Source: Acidimicrobiaceae bacterium (GTDB lineage Bacteria; Actinomycetota; Acidimicrobiia; Acidimicrobiales; Bog-793). From it: a stretch of DNA of 5,027 nucleotides. Location of the stretch: NCBI GenBank assembly GCA_027459565.1, contig DAIDIA010000222.1, forward strand, positions 1-5,027, written 5' to 3'. Each line of letters begins with the position of its first letter. Within the stretch, counting starts at the first letter, position 1. The notes beneath the pieces were generated by a model. It made no database searches and was not told the DNA's origin. It saw only the letters and a list, made by a program, of their open reading frames with translations. Below, piece after piece: positions 1 to 5,027 of the stretch. A program made the position numbers and the translations under genes.

Positions 1-1
1 A

Positions 2-3000
2 CCATCGGGCACGGCTGGCACCGCGAGTGTCGTCGTCACCGACACCGCTGGCTCTGGCACCGGGACGAACATCTTCACCTACGTCGCCGCTCCGACGATC
101 ACCAGCGTATTGATCACGGGAACGCCAAATATTGGTCAAGAACTCAGCGCATCTCCATTTGGCTTAGGTGGAACGCCTGTGCCGACGGTGACATATCAAT
201 GGAAGAGAAATGGCACAGCTGTTGATGGAGCGACGCTCTCGACTTATACGATTGGCAACTCAGATATTGGCTCACTCATAACCGTAACGATTACTGCTTC
301 CAATGGAGTTGGCGCTGCTGCAATTGCGACAAGTAAGTCAGTCGCTGTACCCCTGCTATCGAGCTCACTCGCGCTAAGCACATCCTCAAATGTGTTCACT
401 TATGGATCCTCGGTTACTTTCACCGCTGTTGCGACACCGTCAAGCGCAACGGGAATCGTCACATTCTCTACCGCATCAACAACGTTCGGAACATGTAATT
501 TGACTTCGGGATCTTGTTCCATATCTATTCCGCTACTGTCACTTGGAAATAATTCGATGGTTGCGTCTTATGGCGGAAGCCCTCAAGTGAATGCGTCAAC
601 GTCACCGGCATTCTCTTACATAATTTCACCGATTGCGACGTCGGTCACGTTCATCGCGAACCCCGGCGCCACCTCGACCTTTGGCAGTTCGGTCACCTTC
701 ACGGCGAGTGTATCGCCGTCGACCGCGACCGGAACAGTCACCTTCAAGAACGGCAACACGGTCCTTGGAACCTGCACACTCAGTGCCGGGCGTTGCGCCC
801 TCTCGACCGCGTCGCTTCCTGCGGGGATTGATGCGATCACTGCCACATTCTCGGGTAGCGCAGCATTCACTGCCTCGACATCGAGTGTGATGAACTACAC
901 GGTCGCCGCAATTGCGGCTAACGCTGTTCCACCGCCTCCAGCAACGACCACGACTCAGCTCACCGCCAACCCCGGCGCCACATTTACCTTTGGCAGTTCG
1001 GTCACCTTCACAGCGAGCGTCTCGCCGTCGACCGCGACCGGAACGGTCACCTTCAAGAACGGCAACACGGTCCTTGGAACCTGCACACTCAGCGCTGGGT
1101 CGTGTTCCTTCGCTACGACGGCACTGCCGATTGGCTTTGACACGATCACCGCTTCGTACCAGCCGAGCACTGCGGATTCAGCGAGATTCACCACCGCAAT
1201 ATCCAACCCCGTGGTCGAAGTCGTCTCGGTTGGCACTCCTTTGGTCACTTCCACCACCCAACAGATCAGCGCGTCAGCGCTTGGAAAGCAGACACTCGGT
1301 GGCTTCGGATCCTCGACGACCGTGACGATCCAGGTCGTCGGCACGAGGACGGTCTCCTCGTTTGACCTCTCGGCCGGGTCGATCAACGATGCCGCGCTCT
1401 CCGCAGCGATCAGCGCGTCGTCGAGTCAACAGGGTGCCAATTTTGCCCAGATCACCGCCGCCGTCGTCGTCTCAAGCGCGCAGGCCGAGGCTCTTGGCGG
1501 CATTCAGGGAGCGTCGAACGCAGTCGTCACGAAATATCTTGCAGATTCTGGTCTGTTGTCGCCGACCATGGTGAACGCCTATCTCGGACAGCCCGGGCAC
1601 AAATGGGTAGCGATAACCGCCCAGATCGGTTCCTACGCACCGGGCACCGTCGTGTTCCTCGCCGTCACGACGAGGCCACTGGTCTTTGCCGAGGCTGTTG
1701 TCGGCAAGGACGGTAAGGCGATACTCCACGGAGCGTTCCCCGCCGACGTCCTTGGCGCTGGGCTGCACCACATCCGGGTCGTCGGAGCACGTTCGCTCGG
1801 TGGCCTTGTCACGAACAGCAAGGGACAGCTTGTGCTTCCCGCCGCGACAATCGCGGCGATCCACCAGTTCGATGCAAACACCAAAGCGACGGTTGTGATC
1901 TCGGGTAGGGCGGCGAACAACAGACTGCTGACGCTCGTGCGGAGCGTTCCGCTTGGTTCTGGCAAGAACGTCCCCTGGTGGACACTTGTCTTCCCAAGCG
2001 CGCTCTTGCTGCTCGCTCTCGTCGCGATTGCCCTTGGCATGATCCGTCGTCGCCGCAGCCGAGTACTCGTCAACGTGGTCATCTTCGGTGGAGCACTAGC
2101 GCCTATTTTCGCTGGATGGAACGCCGGGGTCTTCGCGTTGGCGAACGCCGGATTTGACATTGCGTTCGGCGCGATCGTCCTGGTTCAGCTTCTGCCAAAC
2201 ATTCGCAACAGAGATTCTTTCGTTGAGGGCCCGCAGCTCGCCGGATACCGGTTTGCGCGACCCAGCGACATTGACGACAGCCGGTACTTCCTTGAGGAGG
2301 ACGAGATGGAATCAGATCACGCGTCTCATCAGCGCCGAGGGACCTGGAGAAGGCGACTTGAGCGCCACGCCGGGGTCAAGCCGATCGCGCCATTCGGGAC
2401 ATCGGAGCGACCGACGGCGCCCGTGGGACCGAGTCGCGAGACTGCGCGACCGAGACCCCAAAAGCCGAGCCACGTCCGAGAGGCGCTCTATGACCGACTG
2501 ACGGGTCTGCCGAACCAGATCCTCTTCCTTGAGCGCGTCGGTCAGGCGTCGGTGCGTGCCCGGTCCGATGATTCGAATATCGCGGTCCTGTATTTCAACA
2601 TCGATGGATTCCGGTTGTTCAACGACGCAAAGGGCAAGGATTACGGCGATGTCCTCCTTCAGGTTGTCGCCGATCGGCTGCGTGCAACGATCGCGGAAGA
2701 AGAAGTGCTCGCCCATCTCGCGGCGGACGAGTTCGGGATTCTCTGTGACCATATTGTCGACGAAGACGATGCGCGGGCTCGCGCCGAACAGATCCTCGAG
2801 GCGCTCAAGCGGCCGTTCGTCCTTACCGATGGCGAGGCGATCATCACCGCGAGCATCGGCATCGCGCTCGGTGATCAGCACTCTTCGCCATCCGCGCTTG
2901 TCGGTGATGCGGAGATCGCGCTGCATACGGCGAAGAAGGCCGGTAGGGGAGGTATCCGGGTCTACGACGTTGGGATCCGCAAACTCGCTGAGTACCGATT

Positions 3001-3787
3001 CTCGCTCGACGGTGCGCTGCATCACGCACTCGCGAGGAACGAGCTGTTCTTGACCTATCAACCGATCGCATCGCTCCAGTCGCGAAGCTATGTCGGGGTC
3101 GAGGCGCTTCTACGATGGAACCACCCCGAGCTCGGCGTGATCGGGCCTGAGGAGTTCGTCCCGGTCGCCGAGGAGAATGGAATGATCGTTCCCATCGGCA
3201 CCTGGGTCCTGCAGACTGCGTGCGCGCAGTTGAGAGCCTGGAGGGAGGCAGCGCCCGAGGCGAGCGCGTGGCGGATGTCGGTGAATGCGGCGGCACTCCA
3301 GCTTCGCGCCCTTGATTTTCCCGAGGTGATCGAGCGGGCGCTCGAGAGCTCGGGACTCGTGCCCGCTGATCTGCGCATCGAACTCACGGAGTCCGCGCTC
3401 GTCGAGAGCGGAGTGGCGACCGAGGTGCTGCGTAGGCTCAGGGAGCTTGGCGTGCGGATCTCGATCGACGATTTTGGTACGAAGTACTCGTCACTTTCGT
3501 ATCTCACGAGGCTTCCCATTGATGAACTCAAGATCGACAAGTCCTTCATCGATGGCCTTGTCGAGGACGAATCGATGCAGGCCATCGTCTCCGCGATCCT
3601 CACCATCGGCCGCTCGCTTGGCCTTACCGTCACCGCGGAGGGAGTCGAGACCGAGGCACAGCTCATCGAACTCCTGATGCTCGGCTGTGACTCGGTGCAG
3701 GGCTTCCTCTTCGAGCGGCCACTCCTTCCCGACGCGTGCTTCGCTGCGCTGATGAGTACGCCCCGCCCACCGCTTGGCCGCAAATAG
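2..3787 (+). CDS. Ig-repeat transmembrane receptor with degenerate GGDEF and intact EAL domain (cyclic-di-GMP phosphodiesterase), 5' partial
   Basis: The frame is open from base 2 to TAG at 3785-3787, so the start lies upstream; 1261 residues are visible, numbered here from base 2. Residues 1-35 look like the end of an Ig-like/IPT-type domain. An Ig-like domain covers about 36-116 (YQW motif, later TYT..SDIG). Ig repeats of the Big_3_5 type cover about 120-208, 212-300 and 315-408, each with a CX6C pair. Residues 409-655 are not assigned. Predicted membrane segments are about 659-681, 688-706 and 711-733; RRRRSR (682-687) after the first supports an outside N-terminus and a cytoplasmic C-terminus. 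A charged linker without visible PAS or HAMP leads to GGDEF (about 828-990) and EAL (about 1010-1255). The GGDEF signature is AADEF (907-911). The EAL domain keeps E1034, N1095, E1127, E1130, D1156, D1157, K1177, E1213 and Q1233, matching the known metal and catalytic set, so hydrolysis of c-di-GMP to pGpG is likely. The ligand is unknown. Domain calls are firm for GGDEF/EAL and good for the Ig repeats; the joint function is inferred. Confidence 0.93.
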   Translation, partial: PSGTAGTASVVVTDTAGSGTGTNIFTYVAAPTITSVLITGTPNIGQELSASPFGLGGTPVPTVTYQWKRNGTAVDGATLSTYTIGNSDIGSLITVTITASNGVGAAAIATSKSVAVPLLSSSLALSTSSNVFTYGSSVTFTAVATPSSATGIVTFSTASTTFGTCNLTSGSCSISIPLLSLGNNSMVASYGGSPQVNASTSPAFSYIISPIATSVTFIANPGATSTFGSSVTFTASVSPSTATGTVTFKNGNTVLGTCTLSAGRCALSTASLPAGIDAITATFSGSAAFTASTSSVMNYTVAAIAANAVPPPPATTTTQLTANPGATFTFGSSVTFTASVSPSTATGTVTFKNGNTVLGTCTLSAGSCSFATTALPIGFDTITASYQPSTADSARFTTAISNPVVEVVSVGTPLVTSTTQQISASALGKQTLGGFGSSTTVTIQVVGTRTVSSFDLSAGSINDAALSAAISASSSQQGANFAQITAAVVVSSAQAEALGGIQGASNAVVTKYLADSGLLSPTMVNAYLGQPGHKWVAITAQIGSYAPGTVVFLAVTTRPLVFAEAVVGKDGKAILHGAFPADVLGAGLHHIRVVGARSLGGLVTNSKGQLVLPAATIAAIHQFDANTKATVVISGRAANNRLLTLVRSVPLGSGKNVPWWTLVFPSALLLLALVAIALGMIRRRRSRVLVNVVIFGGALAPIFAGWNAGVFALANAGFDIAFGAIVLVQLLPNIRNRDSFVEGPQLAGYRFARPSDIDDSRYFLEEDEMESDHASHQRRGTWRRRLERHAGVKPIAPFGTSERPTAPVGPSRETARPRPQKPSHVREALYDRLTGLPNQILFLERVGQASVRARSDDSNIAVLYFNIDGFRLFNDAKGKDYGDVLLQVVADRLRATIAEEEVLAHLAADEFGILCDHIVDEDDARARAEQILEALKRPFVLTDGEAIITASIGIALGDQHSSPSALVGDAEIALHTAKKAGRGGIRVYDVGIRKLAEYRFSLDGALHHALARNELFLTYQPIASLQSRSYVGVEALLRWNHPELGVIGPEEFVPVAEENGMIVPIGTWVLQTACAQLRAWREAAPEASAWRMSVNAAALQLRALDFPEVIERALESSGLVPADLRIELTESALVESGVATEVLRRLRELGVRISIDDFGTKYSSLSYLTRLPIDELKIDKSFIDGLVEDESMQAIVSAILTIGRSLGLTVTAEGVETEAQLIELLMLGCDSVQGFLFERPLLPDACFAALMSTPRPPLGRK
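110..640 (+). other. Low-GC segment encoding the first two complete Ig-like domains
   Basis: Counting bases 121-600 by hand gives 233 G or C in 480 (48.5%). The following lines 661-720 and 721-780 give 67% and 58%, and lines in the GGDEF-EAL part reach 68-75%. Codons such as AAT, ATT, TAT and ATA are common here and rarer later in the same gene. The change falls close to the boundary between the second and third Ig repeats (about 610-660). This suggests that this part of the ectodomain has a different history from the rest of the gene, or is under relaxed codon selection. The reading frame is continuous across the boundary. Confidence 0.55.
651..790 (+). repeat. Direct repeat copy 1, coding for the core of an Ig repeat
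   Basis: Bases 661-790 match 970-1099 with 9 mismatches in 130 positions by eye (about 93%). Similarity extends weakly back to 651. The copy encodes the strands from the ANPGAT motif through VTFKNGNTVLGTC to LSAG. The offset between copies is 309 bases, exactly 103 codons. Most mismatches are silent third positions, so this is a fairly recent duplication of one Ig module. The preceding Ig repeat (about bases 360-625) is similar only in protein sequence. Confidence 0.9.
960..1099 (+). repeat. Direct repeat copy 2, coding for the core of the next Ig repeat
   Basis: This is the partner of the repeat at 651-790, offset by 309 bases and in the same reading frame. The stretch from the VTFKNGN strand through the first Cys to LSAG has the same protein sequence in both copies. 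Between the copies lie the divergent second half of the first domain and a short Ala- and Pro-rich hinge with four consecutive prolines near residues 309-312. Homologous recombination between the copies would remove or add exactly one Ig module without a frameshift. Confidence 0.9.
2294..2308 (+). promoter_or_regulatory. Possible internal ribosome binding site and in-frame ATG for a soluble GGDEF-EAL isoform
   Basis: GAGGAGG at 2294-2300 contains the full anti-Shine-Dalgarno complement AGGAGG. Five bases later comes ATG at 2306-2308, in frame with the large gene (residue 769). Starting here would skip the Ig domains and all membrane segments and give a 493-residue cytoplasmic protein with the linker, GGDEF and EAL domains. 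The alternative is that GAGGAGG is just a Glu-Glu codon run in an acidic linker, which is common by chance. No promoter was identified directly upstream. Confidence 0.35.
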
Positions 3788-3803
3788 TCCGGAATCGGTT
3801 GTC

Positions 3804-3840
3804 CGCTCCGAGAGCGCTTTCGCTGTGTTACTCGGACGCG
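3804..3840 (+). terminator. Bulged hairpin just after the GGDEF-EAL gene, possible terminator
   Basis: The hairpin begins 17 bases past the stop codon. CGCTCCGAG (3804-3812) can pair with CTCGGA plus GCG (3831-3840), with one bulged C at 3837. Inside it, AGCG (3813-3816) pairs with CGCT (3821-3824) around a CTTT loop, leaving an unpaired GTGTTA on the right arm. No T-run follows, so this is not a classic intrinsic terminator. Position and GC content fit a U-less terminator or 3'-end stabilising structure. Confidence 0.4.
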
Positions 3841-3875
3841 GCGTACTGACGCTGGCAGTTCGACGGGACCCTGCG

Positions 3876-3896
3876 GATCCCCGCCCTCGGGGGATC
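3876..3896 (+). terminator. GC-rich hairpin in the intergenic region, possible terminator
   Basis: GATCCCC (3876-3882) pairs perfectly with GGGGATC (3890-3896) across a seven-base loop. An alternative fold pairs CCCCG with CGGGG, with a bulged G and a four-base loop. A short T-rich stretch (CTTTT, 3911-3915) lies about 14 bases downstream, too far for a standard rho-independent signal. It may be a second, backup terminator for the upstream gene. Confidence 0.35.
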
Positions 3897-3925
3897 AAGA
3901 GAGCGTGCAACTTTTCGTAATCTTT

Positions 3926-3954
3926 CTGCAATGTGGCACGAAAATGGATAGGGT
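3926..3954 (+). promoter_or_regulatory. Candidate promoter for the Bug/TctC-like gene
   Basis: TAGGGT at 3949-3954 resembles the -10 boxes often seen in actinobacteria. CTGCAA at 3926-3931 is a weak -35 match (three of six to TTGACA) with a 17-base spacer. Transcription would start near 3961, leaving a leader of about 58 bases before the GTG. The -10 overlaps the palindrome at 3951-3964, a usual place for a repressor site. Evidence is pattern matching only. Confidence 0.3.
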
Positions 3955-3964
3955 TGTACAACCC
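3951..3964. promoter_or_regulatory. Perfect 14-bp palindrome, candidate operator
   Basis: GGGTTGTACAACCC is identical to its own reverse complement, with 7-base arms and no spacer. A spacer-free DNA palindrome beside a candidate -10 box is more typical of a binding site for a dimeric repressor than of an RNA hairpin, which would need a loop. The regulator is unknown; no regulator gene is visible in the window. Confidence 0.4.
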
Positions 3965-3980
3965 AGGATTTCGGCTGGGT
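3961..3980 (+). other. Leader hairpin overlapping the palindrome
   Basis: ACCCAG (3961-3966) pairs perfectly with CTGGGT (3975-3980) across the eight-base loop GATTTCGG. It shares ACCC with the right arm of the 14-bp palindrome. If transcription starts at or upstream of 3951, the shared segment could pair with either side, giving two exclusive folds. If transcription starts near 3961, the hairpin would sit at the 5' end of the mRNA and might simply stabilise it. It lies 38 bases before the GTG start. Confidence 0.35.
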
Positions 3981-4009
3981 GAAGGTATCCGTGGACTAGT
4001 TATTGAAAT

Positions 4010-4014
4010 GGGGG
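4010..4014 (+). promoter_or_regulatory. Ribosome binding site for the GTG start at 4019
   Basis: A GGGGG run, followed by ATTC, ends four bases before GTG at 4019. It is a shortened, G-rich match to the Shine-Dalgarno sequence. An in-frame TGA at 4004-4006 rules out earlier starts, and GTG 4019 places a well-formed signal peptide at the N-terminus, so this site supports the chosen start. Confidence 0.5.
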
Positions 4015-4018
4015 ATTC

Positions 4019-5027
4019 GTGAATTTCGAGAAAAGGTTCAGAGAGCGGCGGTGGGCACGGTTCGGTCACCGCCGGGTAGTGGCGGCGCTCATCTCATTGG
4101 TCAGCCTGGCTGGAGTGATGGTGTCACCGGTTTCTGCGGCGATACATTCAAACTCGTCCAGCGCCAATGTGAAGACGTGCAGGACGGCAAATGGCATTCG
4201 TGTAACGAACGCGGACATCTGCAAGGGCCTCGCGTTCTATAAGGGCAAGACGATGACCTTCGTGGACATCGGATCGATTGGCGGACCGTTCTACGACCCA
4301 GGGGTTGCCCTGCAGCCACTGATCAAGCAGTATCTCGGTGTCACGCTCAACATCACTCCCTATCCGATCGGAAACTCGATTCCGGGTCAGGACGCGCTTG
4401 CTCGCGCCTTGCCAGACGGGCTCACCATCGGCATGTTGAATCCGCTCAATGACATCCAGGACATTCTCACGAACGTGCCAGGCATCAACTTCAACCCCGC
4501 GAGAATGGCCTATCTGGTTCAGAATGGCCCGAACGCCTCGCCGATCATCGCCGGAGCCAACTCGGGTTACTCGAACTTTGGCCAGCTCTTCACGGCCTCC
4601 AAGGCGGGCACACTCAAGATGCTGACCCAGAACACGGGAACGCTGAACACCATCCAGCGCACCTGGATGGGAGTCCTTGGACTGCACCCCCAGTACATCG
4701 CGGGGTACGCGTCACTTGGCGCGGAGGTTCAGGGTCTCGTGCGTGGAGACGGCCCGATGGGACTGTTCGACCTCAGTCTGGCATGTGGCCTCTTGCAGCA
4801 GGGTAAGGCGGTTGTGCTTGCGACCTCGATCGTCCCACCGGTGGGAACGAACTGCCGCAAGTACCTCACGAACGTACCGACGTTGAAGCAGACCTTGAGC
4901 AAGTACCCACCCGCCTCAAAGGCGCAGCAGACGCAGCGCAGTACGCTGCTCTCGCTCTTCGCGGTGACGGGGAACCCGACGGTCACGCAGACAAGCGTGG
5001 CTGCGTACAAGGTCAACACGCTTCGCG
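4019..5027 (+). CDS. Exported Bug/TctC-like solute-binding protein, 3' partial
   Basis: GTG at 4019 opens a frame with no stop to the window end; 336 residues are visible. An Arg-rich n-region (1-19) leads to a hydrophobic core (about 20-35) and a cleavage site SPVSA|A after residue 40, so export is expected. The mature part has the layout of the tripartite tricarboxylate transporter receptor family: a first strand MTFVDIG with a Gly-rich turn (about 79-90), a helix followed by LGVTLNITPYPIGN (106-119), the family-type PDG motif as PDGLTI (132-137), a later segment matching the usual carboxyl-binding second lobe with G-rich 'LVRGDG', and a VPT motif near the end of that lobe. Four Cys are visible (54, 68 and two near 265-290), unusual for the family and possibly disulfide-linked. 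Known members bind carboxylates or similar small ligands for TctAB-type transport or sensing. No transporter membrane genes are visible, though they could follow downstream. The sequence is divergent from classical proteobacterial members, so the ligand is unknown. It is already as long as or longer than typical members (about 320-330 residues). Confidence 0.68.
   Translation, partial: MNFEKRFRERRWARFGHRRVVAALISLVSLAGVMVSPVSAAIHSNSSSANVKTCRTANGIRVTNADICKGLAFYKGKTMTFVDIGSIGGPFYDPGVALQPLIKQYLGVTLNITPYPIGNSIPGQDALARALPDGLTIGMLNPLNDIQDILTNVPGINFNPARMAYLVQNGPNASPIIAGANSGYSNFGQLFTASKAGTLKMLTQNTGTLNTIQRTWMGVLGLHPQYIAGYASLGAEVQGLVRGDGPMGLFDLSLACGLLQQGKAVVLATSIVPPVGTNCRKYLTNVPTLKQTLSKYPPASKAQQTQRSTLLSLFAVTGNPTVTQTSVAAYKVNTLR

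Noticed and set aside
110..112. TTG at 110 as the start of the large gene
   Set aside because: The same frame continues open to base 2 with Ig-type sequence, there is no ribosome binding site before it, and it would start inside a domain array without a signal peptide.
651..1099. Repeats as a CRISPR array or mobile element ends
   Set aside because: The repeats are long, only two, in frame, and encode protein domains; there are no spacers, transposase or terminal inverted repeats.
955..1386. Minus-strand open frame of 143 codons whose product resembles another antisense frame at 616-870
   Set aside because: The likeness arises only because both lie opposite the duplicated Ig repeat DNA; it is a mirror of the + strand duplication and not a gene family.
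2597..2734. Active diguanylate cyclase
   Set aside because: AADEF replaces GGDEF and the first metal-binding Asp is Asn, so c-di-GMP synthesis is unlikely.
2312..3061. Open frame of 249 codons on the minus strand opposite the GGDEF domain
   Set aside because: It lies fully antisense to a conserved enzyme domain, has highly charged protein without a recognisable motif, and is expected from the high GC and codon bias of the + strand gene.
4055..4140. Tat-type signal at HRRVVAAL in the exported protein
   Set aside because: Only the twin Arg is present; the surrounding Tat consensus (S/T-RR-x-F-L-K) is missing, so an ordinary Sec signal peptide is more likely.
4003..4242. TTG-started frame of 79 codons overlapping the start of the solute-binding gene
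   Set aside because: It is out of frame with the clear signal peptide and family motifs of the gene starting at 4019, and its product has no recognisable features.

Overview
The window is about 5 kb of moderately high-GC bacterial DNA. It carries two genes on the + strand, each cut by a window edge, separated by a 231-bp intergenic region. Local GC is near 48% in the first 600 bases and often 60-75% further on. The GTG start, the long arginine-rich signal peptide and the multi-Ig surface protein would suit an actinobacterium. This assignment is an inference from style only; no rRNA or marker gene is present.

Bases 2-3787 are the 3' part of a very large gene. The frame is already open at the left edge, so its true start lies upstream. 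The visible 1261 residues contain, in order: the tail of one Ig-like domain, four more Ig-like or Ig-repeat domains, an unassigned membrane-proximal region, three predicted transmembrane segments, a charged linker of about 93 residues, a degenerate GGDEF domain and a C-terminal EAL domain. All recognised EAL catalytic residues are present. The GGDEF domain has AADEF in place of GGDEF and Asn in place of a metal-binding Asp, but keeps the guanine-contact residues. The simplest reading is a cell-surface, adhesin-like receptor that controls cytoplasmic cyclic-di-GMP hydrolysis.

Two DNA-level features sit inside this gene. One is a pair of about 93% identical 130-bp direct repeats, spaced exactly 103 codons apart, encoding the cores of two neighbouring Ig repeats. 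The other is an in-frame ATG behind a strong Shine-Dalgarno sequence at 2294-2308, which could give a soluble GGDEF-EAL form.

The intergenic region (3788-4018) holds a bulged hairpin soon after the first gene's stop, a second GC-rich hairpin, a weak promoter-like pair and a perfect 14-bp palindrome that overlaps a further hairpin. The layout suggests that the two genes are transcribed separately and that the second has its own regulation.

Bases 4019-5027 are the 5' part of an exported protein with a clear signal peptide and features of the Bug/TctC substrate-binding family (tripartite tricarboxylate transporters). It runs off the right edge. Whether it works with the upstream receptor cannot be decided from this window.
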